64,000 nucleotides of DNA from Chryseobacterium jejuense (GTDB lineage Bacteria > Bacteroidota > Bacteroidia > Flavobacteriales > Weeksellaceae): NCBI RefSeq assembly GCF_017877355.1, contig NZ_JAGIPR010000009.1, positions 124,001 through 188,000 of the forward strand. Reading direction: 5' to 3'. Made by a program: the position numbers and the translations under genes. A model generated the notes under the pieces. The model had not been told where the DNA came from and did not search any database. It worked only from the letters and a program-made list of their open reading frames with translations. This document shows, piece by piece, positions 25,292 to 34,257 of this stretch. How positions within the stretch are numbered: position 1 is the stretch's first letter; every line of letters starts with the position of its first letter.

Positions 25292-26206
25292 ATGAGACTA
25301 AACATTAAAAACGAAACGGGTAGGCTGAGATCAGTAGTTCTAGGCCAGCCTAATTCATTGGGACCGGTTCCCACACTAGATGAAAGTTATGACGCCAAGT
25401 CATATTACTCAATCGAACACAACATTTATCCTAAAGAAGAGGATATCATTAATGAAATGAACGCTTTTGAAGCGGTGTTAAAAAAGTATGACGTTGAAGT
25501 ACTTCGTCCAAGCATCATTCAAGATTATAATCAGGTCTTTTCAAGAGATGTTGCTTTTGTGATTGATGATAAAATGATTATTTCCAACGTAATTGCAGAC
25601 AGAGCGGACGAACAGGAAGCATATAAAAGTGTTTTCGAGAAAGTTGCCTGGAGAAAGATCATTAATCTTCCGGAAACTGCCCATATCGAAGGCGGAGATG
25701 TTATCGTATGGAATGATTTTATTTTCATCGGAACCTGCTTCAGCGAAGATTACAGAAACTATAAAACGGCAAGAACCAACGAGTATGCCATTGAAATTTT
25801 AAAAGAATACTTCCCAAAGAAAAGAATCATTGATCTTGAACTGAAGAAAAACGATAAAGTTCCTTTTGAGGGAATCTTACATCTGGATTGTACTTTCAAC
25901 CCGGTGGGTGAAGATAAATGTATTATCTATAAAAACGGATTTGTAGACGAAAGCGACTACCGTCTAATCATCGATATTTTCGGAGAAGAAAACTGTTTCC
26001 ACATCAATGATGAAGAAATGTTTGAAATGTTCCCGAACATTTTCTCTATCTCTCCCGATGTTGTAGTTTCCGACAAAACATTTACAAGAATGAACAATCA
26101 TTTAAGAAACGAATGGGGAATGACTGTAGAAGAAATTCCTTACAGAGAAATCTCTAAAATGGGTGGTCTACTGAGATGTTCTACAATGCCCCTTATAAGA
26201 GAGTAG
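25292..26206 (+). CDS. Arginine deiminase/amidinotransferase-family hydrolase
   Basis: The 304-aa product is of the guanidino-group modifying superfamily (arginine deiminase, dimethylarginine dimethylaminohydrolase). Visible catalytic features are the EGGD motif (133-136), the His of HLDCTFNPVG (about 200) and the nucleophile Cys296 in LLRCSTMPLIRE. The reaction is probably release of citrulline or ornithine-type products from arginine or a derivative; the exact substrate cannot be read. The last codons (arginine, glutamate, stop) are part of a repeat array that abuts a four-helix-bundle gene. A second family member (ctlX-like) lies just beyond. Confidence 0.85.
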   Translation: MRLNIKNETGRLRSVVLGQPNSLGPVPTLDESYDAKSYYSIEHNIYPKEEDIINEMNAFEAVLKKYDVEVLRPSIIQDYNQVFSRDVAFVIDDKMIISNVIADRADEQEAYKSVFEKVAWRKIINLPETAHIEGGDVIVWNDFIFIGTCFSEDYRNYKTARTNEYAIEILKEYFPKKRIIDLELKKNDKVPFEGILHLDCTFNPVGEDKCIIYKNGFVDESDYRLIIDIFGEENCFHINDEEMFEMFPNIFSISPDVVVSDKTFTRMNNHLRNEWGMTVEEIPYREISKMGGLLRCSTMPLIRE

Positions 26207-26246
26207 TTGAGTTATAGAGTAGAAGAGTTTTAGGGTAAGAGAGTTT
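26199..26246 (+). repeat. Left octamer array of the 26.2-kb element
   Basis: Six consecutive 8-bp units: GAGAGTAG, TTGAGTTA, TAGAGTAG, AAGAGTTT, TAGGGTAA, GAGAGTTT. Positions 3, 5 and 6 (G, G, T) never vary. The array overlaps the last two codons and the stop of the upstream gene. The opposite arm is at 26701-26740. Confidence 0.8.
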
Positions 26247-26278
26247 GAATATAATTTTTAAATCTTAAATAAATAATT

Positions 26279-26644
26279 ATGTCAACGATTAAATTTCATC
26301 AGGACCTAAAAGTCTATCCAAAACCTTTTGAGGTTGCACAGCAGATTTATGAACTTTCGAAGACGTTCCCAAAAGAAGAGCTTTATTCTCTTACAGACCA
26401 GATATGAAGATCATCAAGATCTGTAACAGCTAATGTAAGTGAAGCTTGGGGAAAAAGACGGTATGAAAAATCTTTTATCGCTAAACCTATAGACTCTGAA
26501 GGGGAGGCAAGGGAAACACAGACATGGTGTCAGTTTGCCTATGCCTGCAACTATATCAATGAAAAGCAATTTAACAATTTGCATAATCAGTATAATCAAA
26601 TAATAGGGATGTTAGTGAATATGATTAATCAGTCAGAAAAATAA
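26279..26644 (+). pseudogene. Four-helix-bundle protein interrupted by an in-frame TGA
   Basis: Read through, the product is about 121 aa of the family known from 23S rRNA intervening sequences and the avd protein: KFHQDLKVYPKPFEVAQQIY, KTFPKEELYSLTDQI, then TGA (26405-26407), RSSRSVTANVSEAWGKRRYE and so on to TAA at 26642. In the intact paralogue at 58702 the same site is QIRRTAVS, so the stop replaces an Arg; CGA to TGA is one transition. It lies between two guanidino-hydrolase genes and is bracketed by inverted octamer arrays. A sequencing error is possible but no other frame fits. Confidence 0.85.
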
Positions 26645-26700
26645 TGGTGTTCATTTTCTTCATTCGATACCGAGTAAAAGAATTGATACAACATACTGAC

Positions 26701-26740
26701 GACTCTCAAACTCTCATGCACTAGCACCCTCAAACTTAAA
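26701..26740 (+). repeat. Right octamer array of the 26.2-kb element
   Basis: Five units: GACTCTCA, AACTCTCA, TGCACTAG, CACCCTCA, AACTTAAA. The reverse complement, TGAGAGTn, is the left-array consensus in opposite orientation. It ends 4 bp before the next ATG (26745). Confidence 0.8.
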
Positions 26741-26744
26741 AGAA

Positions 26745-27668
26745 ATGCAAACAACAGATACAGTATTAATGATAGAACCGATTGCATTCGGTTACAACGC
26801 AGAAACTGCGAAAAATAATTACTTTCAGGTAGAACAGACAGGTTCCGATATTCAGTCAAAAGCTTTGGCTGAGTTCAATACCTTCGTTGGGAAACTGAGA
26901 GAAAAAGGAATCAATGTTATTACTATAAAAGATACATTAGACCCTCATACACCAGATTCTATTTTCCCTAATAACTGGGTAAGTTTCCATAAAGACGGAA
27001 AAGTGGTTTTATATCCTATGTTCGCTTCCAACAGAAGAGTGGAAAGAAGAGATGATATTCTTGAAAGCATCAAGGACCAAGGATTTGATATTACTGAAAT
27101 TGATGATTGGTCATTTCCTGAAACCCAGGGACATTTTCTGGAAGGAACAGGAAGTATGATTTTCGATCACGATAATAAGATTGCTTACGGCTCGGTATCT
27201 TTGAGATTAGATGAAAATTTATTCAGAGAATTCTGTGTAAAATATGGTTTCACACCAGTAGTTTTCCATTCTTATCAGACCGTAGGTACAGAAAGACTTC
27301 CTATTTATCACACCAATGTCATGATGTGTGTAGCAGATAAATTTGTAGTGATCTGCCTTGATTGTATTGACGATGAGTTGGAAAGAGAAAAAGTAATTGA
27401 AACCATCAAGAATTCAGGAAAAGAAATCGTTGAAATTTCAGAAGAGCAAATGCAGCAGTTTGCTGGAAATATGCTTCAGGTTCAGAATAAGGAGGGAGAA
27501 AAATTCCTTGTGATGAGCCAGACTGCCTACCAATCTTTAAATCAAGAACAGGTAGCTGCTATTGAAAAGTATTGTGAAATTATTTATTCTGATTTAAATA
27601 CCATTGAAGTAAACGGAGGTGGAAGTGCAAGATGTATGCTCGCAGAAGTTTTTCTTCCAAAAAAATAA
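26745..27668 (+). CDS. ctlX: Citrulline utilization hydrolase-like protein (CtlX family)
   Basis: The 307-aa product belongs to the amidinotransferase/citrulline hydrolase group (CtlX). MIEPIAFGYNAETAKNNYFQ, DSIFPNNWVSFH, FLEGTGSMIFDHDNKIAYG, IYHTNVMMCV with the active-site His, and GGGSARCMLAEVFL with the nucleophile Cys297 are visible. The family is thought to act on citrulline-type ureido/guanidino groups. It follows a four-helix-bundle pseudogene and precedes a SpeD-like gene by 20 bp, tying arginine/citrulline chemistry to polyamine-like genes. Confidence 0.85.
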   Translation: MQTTDTVLMIEPIAFGYNAETAKNNYFQVEQTGSDIQSKALAEFNTFVGKLREKGINVITIKDTLDPHTPDSIFPNNWVSFHKDGKVVLYPMFASNRRVERRDDILESIKDQGFDITEIDDWSFPETQGHFLEGTGSMIFDHDNKIAYGSVSLRLDENLFREFCVKYGFTPVVFHSYQTVGTERLPIYHTNVMMCVADKFVVICLDCIDDELEREKVIETIKNSGKEIVEISEEQMQQFAGNMLQVQNKEGEKFLVMSQTAYQSLNQEQVAAIEKYCEIIYSDLNTIEVNGGGSARCMLAEVFLPKK

Positions 27669-27688
27669 TATATTTACGAAAAAATTAA

Positions 27689-28048
27689 TTGAACCCATTA
27701 TCAAATAAAGGTTTACATATTCTTCTGACTTTGGAAACAGAGTCAGAAGATTTGTTATTGGACAGCAAAGGTTTTCTTGCTTTTACAGAAAGTATCCTGA
27801 AAGCTAAAGAAGTAGAGATTGTAGGGATTACCAATCATGTCTTTGAAAATCAGAGTTTCACATCGGCAGTTTGCCTTAAAGAATCGCATCTCTGTATTCA
27901 TACTTGGCCGGAATTTAAACAGCTTACCTTCGATGTTTTCCTTTGTAATTATACTCAGGATAATACCGTAAAAGTAGAGCAGATTGCAGATGAGGTTGTT
28001 CAGTATTTTAAAGCTAATACCATTCAGAAACACAAAATTTACAGATAG
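27689..28048 (+). CDS. speD: S-adenosylmethionine decarboxylase-like protein (SpeD)
   Basis: The 119-aa protein starts at TTG (27689), as no ATG fits. It has the processing site KESHLCIHTWPEF: cleavage before Ser66 (ESH, 65-67) would give a pyruvoyl enzyme, with His67 and Cys86 (in TFDVFLCN) as catalytic residues. Decarboxylated SAM supplies aminopropyl groups. It heads a cluster with DUF4178, DUF350, a membrane spermidine synthase-like protein and an FAD enzyme, so its product is probably used by 29931-31445. Confidence 0.88.
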   Translation: MNPLSNKGLHILLTLETESEDLLLDSKGFLAFTESILKAKEVEIVGITNHVFENQSFTSAVCLKESHLCIHTWPEFKQLTFDVFLCNYTQDNTVKVEQIADEVVQYFKANTIQKHKIYR

Positions 28049-28051
28049 AAA

Positions 28052-29515
28052 ATGGATCACATTTGTCCCCTTTGCCGGACTAACAACAACGAAATGGCCA
28101 TAGATTTTGCCATTGAAGAATTTATCTGCAGCCATTGTAACAATCTTATTCCTGTAGGACACTCTACCCAGAAAAAGATTGTTAAAAAACCTGTGGAAAA
28201 TGTTGTTTTGGAAGTTGGACGTAAAGGAATACTCTATGGAACGGAGTACTGGGTGATTAATATTGTTATTAAAAAATATGGTTCAGATATCTTTTGGAGA
28301 GAATATTCATTAAAAGACCGTGCCGGAAACAATGTCTATCTCAGTGAAAGTGACGGACACTGGGTTTTTCTTCGCCCTGTAGATTTTGCTTTTAAAGAAT
28401 TCAAATATTATGCTGAAGCAAATGGCAAGAATTACAGATGGTATGAAACCACTCCCTGCACAGTGTATGCAGCTGCAGGTTTTTTTGAAGATAAGCTGCA
28501 GTTTGGACTGGCTACTTACAAAGAATATGTAAATGGCACTGAAATGATCTCCCGTGAGGAATATGGAAAATCAGTGCAGTTTTTTAAAGGCAATCATATT
28601 TCAAGAACTGAAATTAAAAAAGCATTCGGAATACAAGGTTTGCCTTACCGCTCCGGAACTGGAATTGTTCAGCCGTTTCTCTTTAATGTTAAGCAGTGTA
28701 TCAATATTATGGCAATTACAGCCTTATTGATATGTGTATTGCAGCTGTATGTAGTCACTTCTAGAAGCAATCAGACGGTATTTGAACAGAACATCAATTT
28801 TGCAGATGTTACGGATAAGGAAGTGATGAGTAAAAGTTTTACCCTTTCAGGTGGCTCTGCCCCATTAAAAGTACATGCATTTTCTGATGTGGATAACTCC
28901 TGGGCAAGTATCGGGCTCAGCCTTGTGAATGAGAAAACGAACGAAATCATTTATGCTTCCAAGGATATTGAAAAATATTCAGGATATGAAGGCGGGGAAA
29001 GCTGGAGTGAAGGAAGCCAGACAGAAGATTTCAATTTGTGTGGTATTCCTGCAGGAACTTACCATTTTCTGATCTCGGCAGAAAAAGAAGGAGGAACTAA
29101 AGATCCGTTTAAATCCGGCTATAGACCTCAGAATGCAGATTTTTCAATTCTTAAAAATAATGAAGGAGGTTTCTCTCTCAAAAATGATAAAGATCAAACA
29201 ATCAGGACCTATAATGATCTGGAAGTTTTGACAAGTGAAATCATACTGAGGACCGGCCTTCAGAATACTATAAAAGAGACTGGGAAATTAGATTCTATAC
29301 TTCTCAATATGACTCAGGAGTATGGTGATCCTGTCAATTTTGAGAAAAACCCAGCCGTAAATATTACAGCCACCTGGCTGCCGGTTTCCTTCTGGAATTT
29401 TGGGATTGTTCTGGTTTGTCTCATCCTATTTACAGTATTGAGCTACTGGATGAAACGTACTTTCGAATCAGGAAAATGGAGTAACAGTTCCAACTCACCT
29501 TATGCTAGCAATTAA
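28052..29515 (+). CDS. DUF4178-domain membrane protein with zinc ribbon
   Basis: The 487-aa product has an N-terminal CPLC and CSHC zinc ribbon, a DUF4178 region (GILYGTEYWVINIVIKKYGS, then DGHWVFL), a transmembrane helix near residue 220 (IMAITALLICVLQLYVV), a mostly beta extracytoplasmic part, and a C-terminal helix (FGIVLVCLILFTVLSYW). DUF4178 proteins occur in such SpeD/SpeE-like/DUF350 neighbourhoods in many bacteria; the function is not known. Confidence 0.85.
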   Translation: MDHICPLCRTNNNEMAIDFAIEEFICSHCNNLIPVGHSTQKKIVKKPVENVVLEVGRKGILYGTEYWVINIVIKKYGSDIFWREYSLKDRAGNNVYLSESDGHWVFLRPVDFAFKEFKYYAEANGKNYRWYETTPCTVYAAAGFFEDKLQFGLATYKEYVNGTEMISREEYGKSVQFFKGNHISRTEIKKAFGIQGLPYRSGTGIVQPFLFNVKQCINIMAITALLICVLQLYVVTSRSNQTVFEQNINFADVTDKEVMSKSFTLSGGSAPLKVHAFSDVDNSWASIGLSLVNEKTNEIIYASKDIEKYSGYEGGESWSEGSQTEDFNLCGIPAGTYHFLISAEKEGGTKDPFKSGYRPQNADFSILKNNEGGFSLKNDKDQTIRTYNDLEVLTSEIILRTGLQNTIKETGKLDSILLNMTQEYGDPVNFEKNPAVNITATWLPVSFWNFGIVLVCLILFTVLSYWMKRTFESGKWSNSSNSPYASN

Positions 29516-29518
29516 ACC

Positions 29519-29710
29519 ATGGAAAGAATAATTAATTATATCAGAAGCAACTGGCTGTTATTGGCGATTGGTAGTTTTTTTATGGGATTGTTTGTTTATC
29601 TTACATTTACAGGAAACCAATTCTGTGACTGTGTAAAAACAGAAAAATATCGCGATGGAACTACAAAAAGCCATTCCAGAGCAGGGTTTTACAGATACTA
29701 TCACAAATAA
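29519..29710 (+). CDS. Small membrane protein in polyamine-like cluster
   Basis: The 63-aa product has one transmembrane helix (WLLLAIGSFFMGLFVYLTF) and a short soluble tail with a CDC motif and basic residues (VKTEKYRDGTTKSH). It sits 3 bp after the DUF4178 gene. Function unknown. Confidence 0.7.
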   Translation: MERIINYIRSNWLLLAIGSFFMGLFVYLTFTGNQFCDCVKTEKYRDGTTKSHSRAGFYRYYHK

Positions 29711-29722
29711 AATATAAAAACT

Positions 29723-29938
29723 ATGGACAATATCAATTTCTTACCAATATTAAACTCGGTTCTTTACTCATTTTTAGGAATCGCTATTCTACTCATATGT
29801 TATTTCATCATTGAAAAACTTACTCCGGAAAAAACATGGCATGAGATTGCTCAAAATAAAAATATAGCGTTAGCTATCGTTTTCGGAGCATTTATCATCG
29901 GAATTTCAATGATTATAAGCGCGGCAATTCATGGATAA
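29723..29938 (+). CDS. DUF350-like small membrane protein
   Basis: The 71-aa product has two transmembrane helices (LPILNSVLYSFLGIAILLIC and IALAIVFGAFIIGISMIISA) joined by KLTPEKTWHEIAQNKN, matching the DUF350 pattern. It overlaps the next gene by 8 bp. DUF350 proteins accompany DUF4178/SpeE-like genes; role unknown. Confidence 0.82.
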   Translation: MDNINFLPILNSVLYSFLGIAILLICYFIIEKLTPEKTWHEIAQNKNIALAIVFGAFIIGISMIISAAIHG

Positions 29939-31445
29939 GAAGAGGATCCCTCTTGAGCTGCTTTTATTATTTTCTGTATTTGTCATTGCGACATGTGGAT
30001 TGATCTATGAACTGGTGGCGGGAGCATTGGCAAGTTATCTTTTAGGAGACTCTGTAAAGCAGTTTTCTTTTATCATTGGGGTTTACCTGTTTTCTATGGG
30101 AGTAGGTTCCTATCTGGCCAAATTCATTAAGGGAAACCTTATTGATAAATTCGTAGAGATTGAAATTCTGGTCGGAATTGTTGGGGGAGTAAGCTCAGTG
30201 GTACTGTTTGTTTTATTCAATACGCTCGCACATTTTGAAAGTGTACTTTACCTTTTTGTTTTTTTTACGGGATGTCTGGTAGGCGTGGAAATTCCGCTTC
30301 TAATGAATATTTTGAAGGATAGGGTTCAGTTTAAAGATTTAGTTTCAAATGTATTCGCCTTTGATTATATCGGGGCTCTGCTGGCCTCTATTCTTTTTCC
30401 TTTGGTTTTAATTCCGCAACTGGGAATTGTGAAGACCCCTTTGTTCTTCGGGCTTATCAATATCTCCATTGCCATATTCTTGTGCTTTTATCTTAAGAAA
30501 GAATTATCAAAACCTTTCTCATTAAAAATAAAATCAATTGCTGCATTTATTCTGCTGATTGGACTTTTCATTTTTTCTGATAAGATCTTGTCATATTCTG
30601 AAGAGAAACTTTACGGGGAAAATGTTGTCTATACAAAGAGTTCTCCTTATCAAAGGATTGTTTTAACAAGAAATAATCGTGAATTCAGGTTGTATCTGAA
30701 TAATAATCTGCAGTTTTCCTCAACGGATGAGTATCGCTATCACGAAGCATTGGTTCATCCGGCAATGTCCATGGCTAAAAATATTGATAATGTACTGATC
30801 TTAGGCGGAGGAGATGGTTTTGCCGCACGTGAAGTACTGAAATATAAAGAGGTAAAAAAGGTTCAGCTTGTTGATTTGGATGGAGAAATGACAGATTTCT
30901 TCAAAACCAATGAAACCATGCGAAGACTGAATCAAAGTGCTTTGTCTAATCCGAAGGTGGAAGTTATCAACAAAGATGCTTATATCTGGGTAAAAGAAAA
31001 CAAAAAGAAGTTTGATGTCATCATTATAGACTTTCCGGATCCGTCCAATTACAGCTTAGGAAAGCTATATTCCCTGCAGTTTTATAAAGAGCTTGAAAGA
31101 CTCACTACCCCGGATACTAAAATTGTAGTACAGACCACCTCTCCTTATTTTGCTCCGAAATCATTTTGGTGCATAGAGAAAACGCTTAATCAGATTTTTC
31201 CTTTTACTTCGGCATATCATACTTACGTTCCGTCATTTGGGGAATGGGGTTTTTCAATGGCTTCCTTTGAGCCTGTGAATAATAAGATTTACAGAAGGCT
31301 TCCGAACCTGAAATACTATGATTATGATTTCTCAAAAATATCATATTTCAGTAAAGATATGAAAGCTAATGAGGTAGAAGTTAACCGTCTGGATAACCAG
31401 ATATTAGTCCGTTATTTCGATGAAGAGTGGGGGAAAGTTCAGTAG
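29931..31445 (+). CDS. Polyamine aminopropyltransferase with N-terminal membrane domain (SpeE-like)
   Basis: The 504-aa product has about six or seven transmembrane helices (residues 10-215, with CGLIYELVAGALASYLLGDS) and a C-terminal spermidine synthase domain from about 240 (KSSPYQRIVL, LYLNNNLQFSSTDEYRYHEA, VLILGGGDGFAAREVLKY, DVIIIDFPDPSN). The GGGDG loop and the DFPDP acidic motif are kept, so it is probably active, transferring an aminopropyl group from decarboxylated SAM at the inner membrane face. It overlaps the FAD enzyme gene. Confidence 0.9.
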   Translation: MDKKRIPLELLLLFSVFVIATCGLIYELVAGALASYLLGDSVKQFSFIIGVYLFSMGVGSYLAKFIKGNLIDKFVEIEILVGIVGGVSSVVLFVLFNTLAHFESVLYLFVFFTGCLVGVEIPLLMNILKDRVQFKDLVSNVFAFDYIGALLASILFPLVLIPQLGIVKTPLFFGLINISIAIFLCFYLKKELSKPFSLKIKSIAAFILLIGLFIFSDKILSYSEEKLYGENVVYTKSSPYQRIVLTRNNREFRLYLNNNLQFSSTDEYRYHEALVHPAMSMAKNIDNVLILGGGDGFAAREVLKYKEVKKVQLVDLDGEMTDFFKTNETMRRLNQSALSNPKVEVINKDAYIWVKENKKKFDVIIIDFPDPSNYSLGKLYSLQFYKELERLTTPDTKIVVQTTSPYFAPKSFWCIEKTLNQIFPFTSAYHTYVPSFGEWGFSMASFEPVNNKIYRRLPNLKYYDYDFSKISYFSKDMKANEVEVNRLDNQILVRYFDEEWGKVQ

Positions 31446-33012
31446 AAAAGATTTCCTGAAAACAATAGTGTTGGGCGGATTGATGCTTCCTTTTCTGCAG
31501 TATTGCGGAAAAAAGGTTAAATCTTTGCTGTTGAAAATAACAGGAACCAATCATGTTCTTGGCCATCGGTTGTGGGCAAAGGATTTTCCACAATTTTCTG
31601 AAGTTATCCACACTAAGTATCTTGTGGTAGGTGGCGGAATCTCCGGGCTTTCTGCCTGCAGGTTTTTCAGCCAGCATCACGAGGATGATTACCTTTTGTT
31701 GGAAATGGAAAATCATTTGGGTGGAAACTCCTCCAACGGGCAGAATCAATTTTCAAAATTCCCTCTGGGAGCGCATTATCTTCCTTTACCTAATAAAGAA
31801 AATACCGAGATCATCGAATTTCTTATGGAATGTGGTATTTGCCAGGGAATAGAAGAGAGCGGAGAACCTATTTTGGATGAGTATCAGATGACTTTTCCAC
31901 AACAGGAAAGACTGTTCTATAAAAACTCTTGGCAGAATGATATTGTTCCCCAAAAAGGAATTTCTTCAGAAGTACAGAGAGAGCTTGATCGTTTCTTTAA
32001 AATGATGGATGGTTTTCGTCAAAAGAAAGATGCTCAGGGAAATTATTGGTTTGCTATTCCTGTTCATGATTCCAGCAGGGAAGATGAGGTTCTAAACCTT
32101 GAGAAAATTATTTTTAAAGATTGGTTACAACAACATCACTTCAAGTCTGAAGAACTTCTTTGGTTATTGGATTATTCCTGCAGAGACGATTACGGTTTAG
32201 GAATCGATTATGTTTCCGCCTGGGCTGGAATTCATTATTTTTCAGGAAGAAAAAACAACTGGAGTAAAAAATATAAGGATCAGGTATTCACATGGCCGGA
32301 AGGAAATGCAAAGCTAACTCAGTATCTTTCAAAGTATACGAAAGAAAAAAACTTAACTAGTAATTTAGTTTTTAATATTGAGGTTGGTGATAATAAGGTT
32401 GAAGTTTTAAGTTTTGACAATGCTCACAAGAAGACCAGAAAGATTATTGCTGATAAAGTTTTACTGGCTACACCACAATTCGTCAATGAAAGAATTTTTA
32501 ATAACAGAAAAGTATCATCATTTCATTATGTTCCCTGGTTATTAACAACCATTACTCTAAAAAATGAATTCGGGGGAGAGGAAGAACTAGCATGGGATAA
32601 TGTCATTTACGGATCCTCCGGATTAGGATATATTTTTGATCAGCATCAGAATATCAACCAGATCATGGGTGAAAAAGTGATTACTTACTATAAAAGCTTC
32701 TCCACAAATGACTGTAAAAAAGCAAGGAAGAAGCTGTATGCAATGAAAGAAACTGAACTTAAAAGTTTAGTTTTAGAAGATCTGAAGAAAGCACATCCGT
32801 TGATTGAAGACTTTATCCTTGAAATGCAGTTTCATAAAATAGGACATGCAATGATTGCTCCCGTTCCGGATCAGATTTTTGGTAAAAATGCAAAAGCAGC
32901 GAAAGAACCTATTAATGGAAAAGTATTCTTTGCCCATTCGGATCTTTCAGGAATTTCTATTTTTGAGGAAGCTTTTTATCAGGGAATAAGAACAGCAGCA
33001 CAAATGTTTTGA
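31420..33012 (+). CDS. FAD-dependent oxidoreductase, possible Tat substrate
   Basis: The 530-aa product starts at 31420, inside the end of the synthase gene. It has a Tat-like N-terminus (FSRKDFLKTIVLGGLMLPFL) and an FAD Rossmann motif (YLVVGGGISGLSACRFF, about residues 68-84), then LGGNSSNGQN and the C-terminal VFFAHSDLSGISIFEEAFYQ flavin-binding block. It resembles amine oxidases (flavin type), so a substrate such as a polyamine made by its neighbours is plausible but not shown. It would work in the periplasm or at the membrane. Confidence 0.85.
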   Translation: MKSGGKFSRKDFLKTIVLGGLMLPFLQYCGKKVKSLLLKITGTNHVLGHRLWAKDFPQFSEVIHTKYLVVGGGISGLSACRFFSQHHEDDYLLLEMENHLGGNSSNGQNQFSKFPLGAHYLPLPNKENTEIIEFLMECGICQGIEESGEPILDEYQMTFPQQERLFYKNSWQNDIVPQKGISSEVQRELDRFFKMMDGFRQKKDAQGNYWFAIPVHDSSREDEVLNLEKIIFKDWLQQHHFKSEELLWLLDYSCRDDYGLGIDYVSAWAGIHYFSGRKNNWSKKYKDQVFTWPEGNAKLTQYLSKYTKEKNLTSNLVFNIEVGDNKVEVLSFDNAHKKTRKIIADKVLLATPQFVNERIFNNRKVSSFHYVPWLLTTITLKNEFGGEEELAWDNVIYGSSGLGYIFDQHQNINQIMGEKVITYYKSFSTNDCKKARKKLYAMKETELKSLVLEDLKKAHPLIEDFILEMQFHKIGHAMIAPVPDQIFGKNAKAAKEPINGKVFFAHSDLSGISIFEEAFYQGIRTAAQMF

Positions 33013-33107
33013 AGTCCTCAGGATTGGCATATGATCTCAAGAAAAAGCCTTGACAAGGCTGATTGATTTAAACTAACAAAGCTTAAAAAATAAATAGCTA
33101 TCTACAG

Positions 33108-34130
33108 ATGAAACAACCTTGGATACATAATGCGAAAACTGACTGGTGGTTTATTTTATCCCCACCTTTTCTGGTATTGCTGATTATTTTTCTCTTTCAG
33201 AAACAGATTCAAGGATTGGAAAATCATTATTCCTTTTATACATGGCTTTTTCTGATTGTTTTTGTAGATGTAGCACATGTCTACTCCACATTATTCAAAA
33301 CGTATTTCGTAAAAGCTGAATTGCAGAAGAGAAAACGGCTTTATTTTGGGGTACCATTCATAAGCTGGTGTTTGGGTATTGCTTTGTTTCAGTTTGGAAG
33401 TTTGACATTCTGGTCTGTGCTGGCGCTGATTGCTGTTTTTCACTTTATCCGCCAACAGTACGGCTTTATGAGAATCTATGCTCGTTTTGAACCGGATAAC
33501 TGGAGCAAGAAAATAGATGAGGTTGCAGTGTATGCTGCTACTATTTTTCCAATGCTGTATTGGTTTCAAACTCCACGTGCTTTTACCTGGTTTGTGGATA
33601 ATGAATTTGACTGGCTTAAAAACTTACCCGATTATATTGGCCTTATTTCGGTTTTATATCTTCTGACTGTAACAGTTTGGATCATCAAAACAATAGTAGG
33701 AGCTATAAAGACTAAAACCATCAATATTCCTAAAGTAGCACTTATCACCGGAACTTTCCTTTCCTGGTATTTTGGAATCATATACTTTAATAATGATCTT
33801 CTTTTTACTTTTCTGAATGTAGTGTCTCATGGTATTCCCTATATTGCCCTGATCTATATCCGTGAGATTAAACAGAAAGATCAGCAGCAGTTGAGCTGGA
33901 TGAAGATTTTTAAACCTTTTTCCGGAATCTTTTTATTTGTAGGAATCATTTTAAGCCTAGCTTTACTGGAAGAGTTTCTGTGGGAAACTCTGGTGTGGAA
34001 TGAACACTTTTCACTGGATCTTTCTGTTTCTGAAAATCTACTTCCGTTTTTGGTTCCTTTATTAGTTGTTCCACAGCTTACTCATTATCTTCTGGATGGG
34101 TTTATCTGGAAGAAACAAAAAAAATCCTAA
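33108..34130 (+). CDS. Multi-pass membrane protein with conserved His motifs
   Basis: The 340-aa product has about nine or ten transmembrane helices. Repeated His motifs lie at helix ends: DVAHVYSTLF, AVFHFIRQQYGF, VVSHGIPYIAL, and QLTHYLLDGFIWKKQKKS at the C-terminus. Such patterns are found in membrane metal-dependent oxygenases and desaturases, so a metal enzyme is possible. It follows the FAD gene by 95 bp and probably ends the cluster. A decayed copy of its last codons lies at 34464-34541. Confidence 0.75.
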   Translation: MKQPWIHNAKTDWWFILSPPFLVLLIIFLFQKQIQGLENHYSFYTWLFLIVFVDVAHVYSTLFKTYFVKAELQKRKRLYFGVPFISWCLGIALFQFGSLTFWSVLALIAVFHFIRQQYGFMRIYARFEPDNWSKKIDEVAVYAATIFPMLYWFQTPRAFTWFVDNEFDWLKNLPDYIGLISVLYLLTVTVWIIKTIVGAIKTKTINIPKVALITGTFLSWYFGIIYFNNDLLFTFLNVVSHGIPYIALIYIREIKQKDQQQLSWMKIFKPFSGIFLFVGIILSLALLEEFLWETLVWNEHFSLDLSVSENLLPFLVPLLVVPQLTHYLLDGFIWKKQKKS

Positions 34131-34198
34131 TTATTTTTTTCATTGAAGAGAGAATAATGCTTGGAGGTTTCATTAATTATTACTAGTTTTATAAAAAG

Positions 34199-34226
34199 CC
34201 AACTGAAGTAATTGTTTTACAGTTGG
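34199..34226. other. Hairpin in the leader of the third GG-leader peptide gene
   Basis: CCAACTG (34199-34205) pairs with CAGTTGG (34220-34226). On the minus strand it is followed by CTTTTTAT, so it could terminate minus-strand transcription although no minus gene is seen here. On the plus strand it lies about 30 bp before the peptide start. Confidence 0.45.
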
Positions 34227-34257
34227 GTACAGTATCAAATCAACTAAAAATCTTATT

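Noticed and set aside
11974..26407. In-frame TGA codons (11974, 26405) as recoding to Trp or selenocysteine
   Set aside because: TGA serves as the normal stop elsewhere in the window (for example 12163), TGG is used for Trp throughout, and no selenocysteine-type structure is evident after either TGA. Mutation or sequencing error is simpler.
31381..31749. Minus-strand open frame over the SpeE-like/FAD gene junction
   Set aside because: It overlaps two strong coding regions and has no homology that I recognise.
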